This document shows, one piece after another, positions 24,575 to 37,109 of a stretch of DNA of 64,000 nucleotides; the stretch's first letter is position 1, and the number at the start of each line of letters is the position of its first letter. Below the pieces are notes generated by a model. The model was given only the letters and a program-made list of their open reading frames with translations. It was not told the origin of the DNA and searched no databases. Origin of the DNA: Datisca glomerata (taxonomy: Eukaryota > Streptophyta > Magnoliopsida > Cucurbitales > Datiscaceae). Where the stretch lies: the NCBI GenBank assembly GCA_003255025.1, contig QANY01007467.1:372001-436000 (forward strand), read 5' to 3'. The translations under genes and the position numbers were made by a program.

Positions 24575-25332
24575 CTGCATTAACAACACCACGAAATGAA
24601 AATTAGACGATAATTGGCTATTTCTCAAACAAAATTCTTCCAAAAAGAAAAAGAAAAATCAGTTAAAATTGCTTCTAGCTGTAAACATACAAGTCAGAAA
24701 TTCAAATATCTATAACTGATGTTTACAAGACATTGATTTCTTAAAATGTTTATGATTAATCCAGACCTATATACGACAATGAAAACGGAACTTATATGTG
24801 ATTAGGCGAGCCTTTAGCTTCGACCAGATGAAAAACCCTAGCAAAGGCCCGAAAGGGGTAACTTCGACAAGAGGACGGAGAAGAAATCTTCTTATATACC
24901 GATCAGATTTCGTGGGCTTGACTGCCACTGAATTTGGCCCTTCGGGTTCTGGGCCCGCTTTTGATGAGTAATAAAGCGGGCCGTGAAACATGTCCTGCCT
25001 CTTGGTGTAATCACCCAACCATTGTTCGTGGTTTTTTTCGTAGAAACCTCTTGGTGTAATCACCCAACCATTGTTCGTGGTTTTTTTTCGTAGAAATTAC
25101 AAATTTCAGAGGAGGTGGAAAGAGATGAAGTTGACGGAGTTGATGGCAAGGCTCGAGGACCAAATCTATATCTTTATCGTTTTCTCAATATGGTGTCTAG
25201 ATTCACACGATTTTTTAACATAATTTTTCACCCTTGTCTAAAGATTATTTAATTTTTATTATTATGGTTCAATTTGATTGCATTGGTTGATTTTGCTTAG
25301 GAATTTGATTATGATTCAAACTTTAAATACCG
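24575..25332 (-). promoter_or_regulatory. Upstream region of the RSA1-like gene
   Basis: This must hold the 5'-UTR intron, the first exon and the promoter, bounded upstream by a Copia LTR at 25333. A 98-codon minus-strand ORF spans part of it, but it is created largely by the direct repeat. No TATA box or transcription start could be assigned with confidence. Confidence 0.4.
24998..25096. repeat. 49/50-bp direct repeat upstream of the RSA1-like gene
   Basis: The block cctcttggtgtaatcaccca (then accattgttcgtgg, a T-run and cgtagaaa) occupies 24998-25046 and is repeated at 25047-25096 with one extra T. It lies 440-540 bp upstream of the start codon, in the likely promoter or first noncoding exon. 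Confidence 0.95.
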
Positions 25333-26242
25333 TGTAGGTTGTAGAAATCTCACATTAAAAATGAAGGAAAGTTTTGGAGTGGTATGTTTGGAGATGCTTG
25401 TATTAAAGGTTTTGATAAGCTTAAAGGCTTCTCACTACATGAGTCACCTATATATGGGTCAATGAGCTGTCTTTTACACTAAATTAATTTTTATTTCTCA
25501 TAAAAAGTCCAGGAGCATAGAATATGGAATATTCTTTATAGTTTAAGACCAAAACGTTTTTTATTTTGTAATTTAAAGGAAAAAAATATTTTTTGACTTA
25601 ATTTTGGTTAAATGACCTTTTAATGGGTTAAATACCTTTTATGACACATCTTCCCCATGAGTAGTATAAAATGAGGTATTCCCCTCCTCATTTGACACAC
25701 CAAAGAAGCATCCTAACTCTCTTTTTTCTCTCAATTCTTGGTCTCCACTTTTTTTCTAGTTTTTCTTCAAGTTTTCTTGGTTCGATTTTCGGTTTGGTCT
25801 TAATTCGATTTTCGGCTCGGACTGGCTCAGTTTTCGGTTCGATCGAGTTCGGTTTATTTTCGGTTTCGTCGAGGATTTGGTTTCTCAGTCCAAGTCTTAC
25901 TTTTGCATCGTTATTCTAGAGATAGAATTCTGACAAACCAGTTCGATCAAGGTTTTGAAATCGGGTGCTCTTCAGCTGCATCAAACTATTTTATATTGAA
26001 ACAGCCGTCGTTACCAACCTTAGTACCACAAGTGAGGTGGCGAAACTGTTATAAGAAAACTGTGCAAGCATGACTCAGCTTGATTTCTTATTATATTGTT
26101 GCTCTGTTTACTTTATTTAACGTTGGTATTTACATTATTATTCGTAATTAGTTATTTATTTGTTGTAAGTAAAATATTTACAGATATGTTGTATTATTGT
26201 TATTTTTATTTAATCTTATAATGCAATACACTATTTCCAACA
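25333..26242 (+). repeat. 5' LTR of the Copia element
   Basis: It begins tgtaggttgtagaaatctca and ends aatacactatttccaaca (TG...CA, 910 bp). The TATA-like gtataaaatgagg near 25667 is shared with the 3' LTR. It carries an extra Gly/Phe-coding-like (cggttcgatttt) stretch of some tens of bp compared with the 3' copy. Confidence 0.85.
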
Positions 26243-26659
26243 ATCTTAGAACATTTATATTTATACAAGTTATTGCATCATAGGATTAATTTTAGAAATT
26301 AATTTAGTTTTGGAAAATTGTTCTTGGAAATATTTGGATTTTTTCAACCTAAAAATTGTATTTTTAATATTCTCCAAAATTTCGAAACTGGAAGTAACTA
26401 TAGAGAGAAGTCCTATCTAGAAAATTAGAATTTAAGAGGACCTTTCCCTCCAATTACTTGAGAACTAAATATTATCGAGAGGGCTGGTCCTCGATTAGGT
26501 CTTAAAACCTCATCAGTTTGTCTTGATGGTTATCTGTAAAAATTATATTTGATTTGTTTTGGAAAATATTTGGATAATTAGCATATTTTTGTCTTCAAAA
26601 AATAGCATAGTTTTCAAAAGTGTTGATACACTTGTGGTTTATACTTCAGATAAGGAAAT

Positions 26660-27600
26660 ATGACAACTGAAACTAACAACAATATTGTAGTGATATATGT
26701 TGTTAAAAAACAAGGGTAGAACCCTACATTGGGGCTCAAATGTCAAACCTGGGTGTGCAGAACCCTACTGTGACCCATGTGGCCCATGCGAAACCGATGT
26801 GCCTATTTCTAACAGAGAGAAGCCTAAGAAATTTAACGGTCTGAATTTCAAAATGTGGCAACAAAAGATGCTTTTCTACCTGGCCATGTTGAATCTACCA
26901 AAATGCTTGACTGAAGAAGCTCTTAACTCAATGATAATGAGCAGGATTCTCAAACGATCAGTGTTATTGGTGCTTGGAAACATTTAGATTATTTATGTAG
27001 GAATTACATAATGAATGGTCTTGTTGATTCCTTGTATAATGGTTATCCCAATAAGAAAACAGTAAATGAGCTATGAGAATCTCTTGAATGAAAGTATAAG
27101 ACTGAGGATGCGGGCGCTAAGAAATTTATTACATCCCCCTCTCTGGGGTTTAAAATGAGGGATTCCAAAATGGTGATCAGTCAAGTGCAAGAACTATAAA
27201 TTATCCTGCACGAGATACATGCTGAGGGAATGATGTTGACTGAATCATTTCAAGTGGCTAGTTTTATTGAGGAATTACCTCATGCGTGGAAAGATTTTAA
27301 GAATTATCTCAAACACAAATGAAAGGAAATAAGCATCGAGGATCTTATTGTTCGACTTCGAATCGAAGAAGAAAATAGTCTATCCGAAAGAAGATGGTCA
27401 AACCATGTTCTTACAGAAAGGCTAACATTGTGGATCCCGGTCAAGTTTCCAAAAGCAAGAAGACCAACAACAAAGGGAAGTGTTCAAACAAGTTGGGAAC
27501 TAAAGGAGGAGTTTCTAAGAAATCAAAGTTTCAAGGAAAGTGCTACAATTGTGACAAGCTGGGTCACAAATCTTCTGAGTGTAGATTGCCTAAGATAAAC
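26660..27600 (+). pseudogene. Copia gag with zinc knuckle, broken
   Basis: Gag starts MTTETNNNIVVIYVVKKQG at 26660 and shifts frame soon after. It resumes as REKPKKFNGLNFKMWQQKML (from about 26817) and continues, after stops near 26985 and 27080, with ILHEIHAEGM-type sequence to about 27390. The CCHC zinc knuckle CYNCDKLGHKSSEC is intact at 27541-27582. The protein would bind RNA in the virus-like particle of an active element; this copy is dead. Confidence 0.85.
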
Positions 27601-29110
27601 AAGGAGGCTAATGTGATTGAGAACATTGCTCAAGACGCTTCTAATATCAACCTCTCAATAATGGTCTTTGAGGTAAACATGGTTGGATCAAATCCAAAGG
27701 AATGGTGGATTGACACTAGAGCTACCCACCATCTATGTTCAAATCACGGAATGTTCTCTACCTTCGAAGCTATCGAGCATGGAGAGAAGCTGTTCATGGA
27801 GAACTTGACCACCTCTAAGATCAAATGCCAAATAAAAGTGGTTTTGAAGATGACTTATAGGAAGAAATTGACTCTGAATAATGTTCGATATGTACCTGAA
27901 ATCCGGAAGAACCTTGTGTCTGGTTCACTGTTGCATAACCATGGATTTCATATGGTATTTGAGTAAAAAAATTATTTTGTCTAAGAGCGGAATGTATGTT
28001 TGTAAATGTTATATGAATGATGGAATGTTCAAACTCAATGTAATGACTTTGGTCAAACCCGATATTAATAAAACTAGTTTTTCTGCTTGAGTCTTCCAAT
28101 ATATGGCATAGTAAACTAGATCATGTTAATTATGATACTTTGCGTAAATTAATTAACTTTGATTGTTTACCAATATTTCATATTGATTCAAATTATAAGT
28201 GTGAAACTTGTGTTGAGGCAAAATTAGTGAGGTCATCATTCTAAAGTATTGAAAGAAATACTGGACCACTTTATTTAATTCACAGTGATATATGTGATTA
28301 AAATTTATATAAACAAGAGGTTGTAATAAGTATTTTATTACTTTTGTTGATGATAGCACAAAATAATGTTATGTATAATTGCTAAAGAGCAAAGATGCAG
28401 CTATATAGAAGTTCATTCTCTATAAAATGAAGTTGAGAATCAACTTAATAAGAAAATTAAGGCACTAAGAAGTGATCGAGCTGGAGAGTATGAATCATCG
28501 TTTGTTGAGATTTGTGCTCAACATGAGATTATACATGAAACCACGACACTTTATTCACCTCAGTTCAATGGAGTTGTCGAGTACAAAAATCGTATCTTAA
28601 AAGAAATGATGAATGCATTGTTGATTAGTTCTGGATGACCTCAGAACATGTGGGGAGAAGCCGTTTTAATGGCTAACTATTTTTTGAATAAGATATCCAA
28701 AAAGAAAGTGGATAGGATCTCATATGAGTTATGGAAAGATAAAAAACTTTCATATAAATACTTATGAATGTGAAGATGTCTCGCTAAAGTGATGGTACCT
28801 ACACCCAGAAGGGTGAAGATAGGATCAAAAGTTGTCGATTGCATTTTCATTAGTTATGCAAATAACAGTAGTGCGTATTGGTTCATTGTATAAGAATCTA
28901 GCAATCTTGAGATTCTTAAGAACAAGATAATGGAGTCTAGGAATGCATCATTCTTTGAAAATATATTTTCTTACAAATCTAAGGAAGATTCAAGCTCTTC
29001 AAAAAGGTTTCTTAAGACTATTGATGAAGAAGATAGTGAGGACTAAGATGAAGAAGTCGAGGTGAAACCTAGGAGTAAAAGAGCTAAGACATGAAGTATT
29101 TTGGTCCTAA
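27601..29110 (+). pseudogene. Copia protease and integrase, broken
   Basis: The protease motif reads WWIDTRATHHLCSNHGMF at about 27705-27760, with the catalytic DTG changed to DTR. The open frame runs to 27966. A pre-integrase remnant (HSKLDHVNYDTLRKL, then CETCVEAK) lies near 28100-28220. The integrase core follows in several frames with many stops up to about 29100. All catalytic functions appear lost. Confidence 0.8.
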
Positions 29111-29149
29111 TTTTCTAACTTTTATGATTAAAAGTGAATCAAGAACTGT

Positions 29150-30560
29150 CAATGAAGCTGTAAACTCCAATGAATGTTCTTGTTGGAAATAGGCCATTAA
29201 GAGTGCAATAAATTCCATTTTGCAAAATCATATTTGGGAACTAGTGGATCTTCCATCTGGTTGTAAACATTTGGGTTCCAAATGGATTTTCAAACGAAAA
29301 ATGAAAGTCGATGGATCAGTTGATAAAAATAAGGCTAGACTTGTAATTAAAGGCTACAAACAGAAGGAATGTCTTAATTATTTTGATATATATTCTCCGG
29401 TATCGAGAATAAACTCCATTGGATGGTACATGTAATTGTAGCTTTGTGAAATCTTGAAGTACATCAATTGCATGTGAAAACAACCGTTCTAAATGGAGAT
29501 TTAGAAGACGAAATCTACATGTAACAACCAGAAGTGTTTTTCACTCCTGACAAGGAAAGAAAGCCTGTAAATTAGTCAAATTATTGTATGGTTTGAAATA
29601 AGCACCGAAATAATGGCATGAGAAGTTTGATAGCCATATGATGTCAATTGGATTCAAAATCAATGAGTGTGATAAATATATCTATGTTAAAGATACAGAA
29701 AATGGATATGTCATTATGTGTTTGTATGTTGATGACATGCTTATCATTGGGAGTAATGATAAGATAATCAAATCCATGAAAGACATGTTAAAATCTAGAT
29801 TTGATATGAAAGACATGGGACTTGCTGATGTAATATTTGGAATAAAAATCAAAAGAATATCAGATGGACTTATTTTGAGTCAGCCCCATTATGTAGATTT
29901 TATTCTTGAAAAATTCAACAAAGATGACACTAATGAATCTAAAACACCGATGGATACAAGCGTGCATTTGTTCAAGAATAAATGTGAGAGTATCTCTCAA
30001 ATAGACTTTATAGATTCACGAGTAATCCTGGAGCTGAACATTGAAAAAGTCGTTGTAAGAATATTAAGGTACTTATTATGCTTAGAGTTATGAACTACAC
30101 CATTCAAGATATCTAACAATCATAAAAGGATATACTGATGCAAATTGGATATTTGATAAGAAATATATGAAATCTACTAGTGGGTGTGTTTTCACACTAT
30201 GAGGTGTTGTCGTAGTATGGAAATCCTCAGACAAACTGTTATAGCTATATCCACTATGGAATCTGAGCATATAGCTTCGAACAAATGTGGGGAAGAGGCT
30301 GAGTGGCTACACCACTTTATAGAGGATATTCTTAGATGGATAAAGTCTGTGCCACCCATCTGCATACACTGTGATAGTTAAAGTGTTATTGGAAGGGCAC
30401 AAAGTAATATGTGTAATGGTAAGTTTAGACACATTCGCCATAGACATAATACCATTAAACAACCACTCTTGACAATGGTTATCACTCTTGACTATGTGAA
30501 GTCAAGGGATAACATTACGGATCTGTTAACTAAATGGTTAAATAGAGTTAGTTGAAAAGT
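29150..30560 (+). pseudogene. Copia reverse transcriptase and RNase H, broken
   Basis: RT begins around WELVDLPSGCKHLGSKWIFK and KARLVIKGYKQKE (29236-29370), is interrupted, and resumes at 29638-30093 with the catalytic YVDDM at 29725-29739. RNase H remnants include KSTSGCVFTL near 30171-30200, a stop, then VVVWKSSD in another frame, and KFRHIRHRHNTIK near 30420, with an LTKWLNRVS end near 30550. Both domains carry stops. Confidence 0.85.
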
Positions 30561-31332
30561 CATCGATAGGAATAGGACTAAAGCCTATGTAAAAATAAGT
30601 TGATATAAAGGAAACCAAACATAGTTGATTAGAGATCCCAAGATCTAGGTTCAAAGAAACAACCTAATTCTATAAACTTAGTTGGATCACTGTAGGGATT
30701 TTCTCTATCCATTTATATGATGAAAACAATAATACCAGTTGAAATTGTTAAGCTAAGCTTTTAATGATTCTTATACGTAAGAAATTATGAGATCTGAGCT
30801 GAGTAATACGGGTTTACTCTTAAATTAAGAGATTGCCTATGTAAGAGTGAAGTGGGGCCGCTTCTATAGAAATTGTAATGGCACAATTCTTTAGAAACTC
30901 TTACAAAACCAAGAGGTTGTTCATGGTCAAAACGAACATAATCATTAGAACTGAACTGTGTCAAGGATGACTCATGTGTGTAGTATGCATCATTTACACA
31001 AAAAGCCAAACAATTCAAAGACAAGGGAATGTTCAAAGGGTGAAACATATCTATCCTATGCAGGTTTCGGAACGTAGAATTATATCATCATGTTGGTCGT
31101 CAAATTTCATTCATGCGGAGAATTGTTGAAAAATTGGTATTTTGTACACCATTTTCTTAGACCAATTTTGGATAAATTTTTAGGTGAGACCCACTATGTA
31201 AAACTATAAGATCTTTAAATTTTTGAGATATCATCTATGAGTACGTCGAAATTGACAATTAATTTGTCAAAATTGAGTTTGGGATGAATGAAAAATATCT
31301 TCCAAAGTTAGCTAAACGATAATGAAAAAATA

Positions 31333-32209
31333 TGTGGGACTTGTAGAAATCCCACATTGGAAATGGAGGAAATGTTGGAGTGATGTATATAGAGATGTTT
31401 GTATCAACGGTGGTAACTTGATAAGCCTATAGACTCTCTCTTTATGGGCCACATCTATATGGGTCAATTGGATGTCTCTTACTCCAGATTTATTTTTCCT
31501 TCTCATAAGAAAACCAAATCTCATAGAATATGAAATATCGTTTGTAGTTAGGGCCCAAAATGTTTTTTATTTTGCAATTTAAAGGAAAAAAAATTTGGAC
31601 TTATTTTTGGTTAAATGGCATTTTAATGGGTTAAATACCCTTTATGACACATCTCCCCATGAACAGTATAAAATGGGGCATTACCCTCCTCATTTGACAC
31701 AACAAATAAGCATTTTAGCTTTCTTTTTCTCTTAATTCTTGGTCTCCACGTTTTTTTGAGTTTTTCTCCAAGTTTTCTTGGTTTGATTTTTTGTTCGGTC
31801 CAAGTTTGATTTATTTCTGGTTTCATCGATGGTTTGATTTCCCGGTCCAGGTCTTGTTTTGACAAGTCAGTTTGAACAAGGTAGTGAAATTGGGTGCTCT
31901 TCAGCTGCCTCAAATCGTTTTATCTTGAAAAATATGTGTCGTTATCAACCTTATTACCATAAGTGAGATGGTGTAATTGTGTTAAGGAAATTGTGCAAGC
32001 AAGACTAGATTTGATTTCTCATTATACTGTTACATTGTCCGCCCTATTAACGTTGGCATTTACTTTATTTACATTTTGTAATTACTGTATTTACATTTTT
32101 TATACCTAATTATATTGTTTACCTGTTGTAATCAATATATATATATATATAATTGTTGTATTATTGTTATTTCAATTTAATCTTATAATGCAATACACTA
32201 TTTTCAACA
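31333..32209 (+). repeat. 3' LTR of the Copia element
   Basis: It begins tgtgggacttgtagaaatcc and ends caatacactattttcaaca (877 bp). It aligns along its length with 25333-26242. The sequence just before it has no clear polypurine tract. Bases 30565-31332 between RNase H and this LTR are noncoding. Confidence 0.85.
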
Positions 32210-32379
32210 TAGGATCCTGAATTTGCTTACGATTTTACACTTTTTTGTGTGTTTTCGTTAGGATTTTGATTACAATGGTTGAATTTCATAGATTTTAAAT
32301 TTATGGTGCTCTCATGCGCCATTTATATGTCCCCAGGCCCTCCCTCTCTCATTTGTTCCTTTAGTCCTCTGTTTTTTTA

Positions 32380-32987
32380 TTGGTGAGTGATCTCTCTACA
32401 TTGTAATTTTTATGTACATAATTACAGACATTATGTAAATAATTTATCAACGGTAAATAAATAATGGACATTATATAAATTAATTAGTGAAGACGTACAT
32501 AGATTATGGACATTATGAAAATAAATTATTGACCTTGTATAAGTATTATGAACATTAATTAAATAAATTGTGAACCTTATATCATAAGTAATACAACAAA
32601 AATAATTAGGAATAAATTATAATAATTCATATCATAATTTTTCTAAAAAAAATTAACTTAAAATTCGTTCTGTATCGGACACGGCGCCCTATACACTTTT
32701 AAAAAAGTTAATTTTTTCTTTAAAAAAAGAAAATTGTGCATTGTTCACTTTTTCGTGTGCACATCGCACGATGCACCTCCTAGAGGGCAATAAGCACCTT
32801 CCACGAGATTGACTTTAAAAAAGTAAAATCTCATGCGTCCCCGTATTTTGTAGGGACAATATTGTAAATCATTTTGTGCTGCGTGTGAATCATACCAGTT
32901 ATTTATACTATTTCTTATAGCGGCGTATTTAGCTACACAGATTGCAAAAAATAGTCATTTATGTAGTTCTCTCTTTTTTTGTCAAAC
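32380..32987 (-). repeat. Dispersed noncoding repeat, member 2
   Basis: Read from 32987 leftwards on the minus strand it starts GAGAGAACTACATAAATGAC and then reads TGTAGCTAAATACGCCG, matching the starts at 11376 (-) and 60292 (+). The distal part contains attatgtaaataatttatca. No ORF. Bases 32210-32379 next to it show nothing recognisable. Confidence 0.45.
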
Positions 32988-33114
32988 AACAATTGTTCGT
33001 GATTTTATTTGCTTGTTTAGTTGAGTTTTAAGGTATTTTCTGCTTAGTGTTAGTACCCATTATGAGTGTATATTATTTAGAGTGATTTTAGAATATTTAT
33101 ATCTTCATTAGGCA

Positions 33115-34110
33115 AATGTTGAGGAGTTTATTCCTTGGAGGTTGAGACAATTCGTTGTTACACCTCTCGTTCGAGCCTTTAGGAGCTTCCTGAATGATGC
33201 TTAAGCTGCCCACGTAGTTTCCCGTGACATTATGTGTGATGTGGATACTTAAACAACTCGAAATATGAACATTGGCGAGCTCATTAGCTCGTTGAGCAAC
33301 TACTTAATTCGGGTAAGTCTTTTTCTTCCTTATTCCGTTGTCTTTTTGCTTTTCCTATTTGCTCGTACTTGTATATTTCTTTTACTTATCTTCCAGCTTT
33401 TCCCGTTTTCTCATACTTGTACATTTTTTACTTGTCTTCTTTTTTCCAGGCTGTTATCCATCATAAATGCCCTTCAGGAGTATCATATACTCCATGAACA
33501 GGATATGATTGGCCTTCACGTAGAGTTTGTTGAGAGTCGTGGTTGAGTCTTTGGGCACCAGGTTGAAATTGGGCAGCTGAATAGAACCGAGAGGTTGGGC
33601 TACGGGAAGCCATAGAGAAGCAAGCCCAAGAAGCAATCATTCTAAAAATTGAGAGCTTCAAGCCTAAGGAGTCTTTAAAGGTGGTTGATCCCATTAAGGT
33701 GCAAGCGGTGGAGGAGAAGGAGAAAGAGGTGGAGGATGAGTTCCAAACGGCCTTCAACGAAGCCGAACAAGCCATTTATAGCTTGGGCTACAGAGATGGT
33801 TCGACCAAAATTCCTCCAAGATGCCCTCTTTCTTATGTGTTTTTGTCCTGGCTCTCGAGGGCAATCCCGTTGAGGACCTTCAAGCTGAAATCAACGGTTC
33901 GACTAAGGATATCACTGTTAACCCTCCCATTGAGGATGTTGATGCCAACCCCTTGCTGAAGATGTTGTTGATGCAACTATTGTTATCTACTTGCTTTTCT
34001 TCTACACTTGCTTTTTATGTACTTTTCTGTTTAAATGTAATTTCCTTTTCTTCAATGAGAAGAGCTTTCCTTTCCTCCATGACTGAAGAAATTCTTCCTC
34101 TTTTCTTTTT
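33115..34110 (+). pseudogene. Broken coding relic, possibly Gypsy-associated ORF
   Basis: Plus-strand frames read EEFIPWRLRQFVVTPLVRAF near 33120. After an intron-like or frameshifted stretch follow KVQAVEEKEKEVEDEFQTAF and NEAEQAIYSLGYRDGST (33700-33800), then in another frame EGNPVEDLQAEINGSTKD and PPIEDVDANPLLK. A charged coiled-coil part followed by a Tyr/Gly motif and an acidic tail is the pattern of extra ORFs found in plant Tat-like Gypsy elements. It points opposite to the Gypsy next door. Identity is uncertain. Confidence 0.35.
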
Positions 34111-34249
34111 TTTGTGAAGTTCTTCTTCCGTTGTGTTTTCTTGACAAAAAAATTTCATTGCATTTTTCTTCAATTTATAGAGCCTTGCACTTTTGTCATC
34201 AATTTCTTTTGGTGAATGATTGACTATTCACAATAGTAATATTTGTTCT

Positions 34250-35209
34250 CAAAGACTTTAAATCTTTTTAGTCCCGGTTTCTTTTAGAGAACAGCTACTC
34301 ATTGTAGCGTACTCCATTCTTTTCAGATGCCTAGCGTTCCAAAGTTTGGCTAAGTCTTGCCCATCTTTCGTCATTAGATAATAATATCCACTGCTCCAAT
34401 TCTGCTGATAATGTATGGCTTTCCCGATTCGGTCCCAACTTTTCCTCCATCTGAAAAATCTTCTTCAGCACTAGATCTCAGTTCTGAAATCCCCATTTCC
34501 AAATCTTCTTTCTGATATTAAGTTCTCCTTTTCACCAATTCCATATTTTGCGGCTCGCTCAGACTTGATTTCGTAGTTGGGCTTCCAATTTCTACGGGTA
34601 TTATTCCTTCTGTTTCGTATGCCAAAGTGAATGGGGTCTCGCCCGTTGGCTCTCTAGGAGTGGTCCTGTACGCCCATAGTACTGTTGGTAGCTCTTTCAC
34701 CCATTCGATCTTTCCACTTAGTCGTTTCCTTATAGGTAGTATGTCGTAGAAAATCGGTTGATGATTTTCAAACCCTCACAGAAAGCCTCAATTGCCTTCC
34801 TTGTGTTCCACAAGAACCCCTTCACTTCCTATTCTCGAATCCTTTTGTAGGCTTCATCTTCAATCCCCTTCATAGAGTAATCCGTCATGACCAACATAGA
34901 ACATTTTTTAGCAGGTGTCATGGGAAGCAGTCCTACAATATCCAGGGCTCATTGCATGAATGGCCACGGGTTTGCAACTATGTTGAGTTTTCCATGTGCC
35001 ATTTTCACTATAGGGGCAAAGCGTTGGCTTTAGTCACAGCTTTTCACATACTACTTGACATCGTGATGCATCTTAGGCCAATAGTACCCCTTATTCAATA
35101 TATTTATGCCAATGATCTTCCCCCGGTATGATTTCTGCATATGCCTTCATGGATTTCTGCCAATACATAATGAACCTCTTTCGTCTTTAGGCATTTTAAA
35201 TGCGGATCT
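34250..35209 (-). pseudogene. Gypsy integrase, broken
   Basis: YVLAEIHEGICRNHTGG (about 35180-35130) is the start of the zinc-binding HHCC segment. Later frames include a TDYSMKG-like catalytic-core relic near 34890. The ORF at 34700-34518 reads KELPTVLWAYRTTPREPTGE and TPFTLAYETEGIIPVEIGSP, the highly conserved core end of Ty3 integrases. Stops separate these segments. Confidence 0.8.
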
Positions 35210-36399
35210 GAAAAAAAAATTATATAATATCTCGTTGATTAAAGAATACCTGACACTTTGCTGCTAGATTTTTCTTCCTTTATGTTTATCTTCAGGTAAT
35301 TCTCCTTTTCCTAGGTAACATATTATGTCATCATGCCAGCGAGGTTCCATCTCGAAATCTACATTCGTAATGTTTTGCAACATGAATTTTATACTTGGCA
35401 CCATGAGAAATTCCACTGGCATGTTTCTCTTGAAAGAGAGTTGTAGTGATAATCCTAAGTTTGCCAACGCATATGCATGACCTTTTTCAATTCTTGGTAT
35501 CTGGTGGATCTCGTAGTTCTTTAGCATATTCAACAAGCTTTTAGTCCATGCAATCATCCCCACATCTTTTAATGTGAATTCTCTCAGTACTTGTTTCATG
35601 ATTAACATGGAATCACAAAAGATTTTTACTTCCGTTACCAAGAGCTCCAACAACATGTTGACTCCGGCTATCAAGGTTTCATATTTGCTTCATTGTTTGA
35701 TGCATTACATCCAAAAGAGATGAAATGCTCAAGAGTTTCTCAAAATGGGGTCTACACCACTATTCATGCGCCGACCCTTTTGTTATTAGAGGCCCCATCG
35801 ATGAACAGTTTACATGAACCATTTTCTATTTCTGTCTACCACACTTTGCTTTCGTCTTCTTCACTGTGAGTGAAGTCTGCTACAAAGTCAGCCAATACTT
35901 GTCATTCAATCGACGTTCTTAGTCATATTAAATTTTATACTGTCTTAGTTCAATTGTCCACTTTTCCATTCGTTCGCTTACTTGTGGCAAGCGCAACAGA
36001 GTTTTGATGGGCGAGTCTGTTAACATCTTTATGCTGTGAGCTTAGAAGTAAGGTATCAGCTTCCTTGTCACAACTACAACGGCTAACACTAACTTTTCCA
36101 TCTTCTTATATATGGATTCGGCTACCACTACACTCTTACTTACAAAGTAAATGGTCTTTTACTTCATGTCCTTCTCCTTGATAAGAACGACACTTTCTGC
36201 CGTTTGTAAGACTGCGACGTACATGAGCGATTCTTCACCAGGAAATAAAAGTTTTGAAAGCAACGACGGAGTTGTCAGATATCCCTTGATCTTTTAAAAT
36301 CGTCTTCGCACTCTTCATCCCAGCTATTAATGGAACTCTTTTTTAACTTTATGAAGAATGACTTGCACTTGTCTGTTGAGCTCGAAAGAAAACTATTCA
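35210..36399 (-). pseudogene. Gypsy RNase H region, broken
   Basis: A 136-codon frame at 35674-35264 reads VTEVKIFCDSMLIMKQVLRE and IHQIPRIEKGHAYALANLGL. This is the RNase H core with the Asp of FCDS preserved but the usual final Asp of ADALARL replaced (AYALANL). The preceding connection region (36300-35700) is broken by many stops. The domain type resembles the additional RNase H found in Tat-like elements. Confidence 0.7.
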
Positions 36400-37109
36400 A
36401 AGCAGCCAGTATTCCCGTTAGTCTTTGCACTTTTTATGGGTTTTGAGGATTTCATCTCTATTAGGGCCTTTACTTGATCTGGGTTGACTTTAATTTCTAG
36501 TTGTGTTACTAAGTGCCCCAGAAATTTTCCCGCTGCCACTCCAAAGTGCACTTATCTGGATTAAGTTTTATAGAGCTTTTTCTCAGGATTGAAAAGGCTT
36601 TATCAATATCTTTGATGTGATCGTGTCATTTTATACTCTTAGTCAGCATGTCATCCATGTAAACTTCCATTGTTCTTTAAATTTGCTCATGAAATATCTT
36701 GTTCACAAGACTTTGATAAGTTACACCTGCATTTTTCAAGCCAAAGGACATTACTTTATAACAGAAAATACCTTGCTCAGTGATAAATGAAGTATTTTCT
36801 TGATCAAGTTGGAACATTTTCACCTGATTATATCATGAATAGGCGCCCATGGAACTGAGGAGTTCATGTTTCGAGGTTGCATCCACCATCTGGTCTATCT
36901 TTGGCAACGGATAATCATCTTTTGGGAAGGCTTTGTTTAGATCGATGAAGTCAACAGAGATCCTCTGTTTCTCATTCTTCTTTTTCACCATAACTACGTT
37001 TGCAAGCCATTCTAGGTAGTCTACCTCCCGGATGAAGTCGACCCTTAAATGCTTTTCCACTTCTTCTTTGATTGTTGTGTTTCGTTCGGGGGTGAAACTT
37101 TTTTCTGCT
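36400..37109 (-). pseudogene. Gypsy reverse transcriptase, broken
   Basis: The ORF at 37060-36833 reads DFIREVDYLEWLANVVMVKK, then ISVDFIDLNKAFPKDDYPLP and KIDQMVDATSKHELLSSMGA. After a stop, the frame carries QGIFCYKVMSFGLKNAGVTY and the catalytic YMDDM at 36662-36648. The order and spacing match Ty3 reverse transcriptases. Stops remove activity. Confidence 0.85.

Larger units (their letters stand above)
25333..32209 (+). mobile_element. Complete but inactive Copia LTR retrotransposon
   Basis: Two direct LTRs bracket a plus-strand gag-pol in Copia order (gag, protease, integrase, RT, RNase H), about 6.9 kb in all. The pol frame is broken by many stops and frameshifts, and the two LTRs are visibly diverged, so the copy is old. 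No 5-bp target-site duplication is seen (taccg before, tagga after), and no clean primer-binding site follows the 5' LTR. Confidence 0.9.

Noticed and set aside
24767..25063. 98-codon minus-strand ORF upstream of the RSA1-like gene
   Set aside because: It spans the 49-bp direct repeat and has no recognisable family; more likely leader or promoter sequence.
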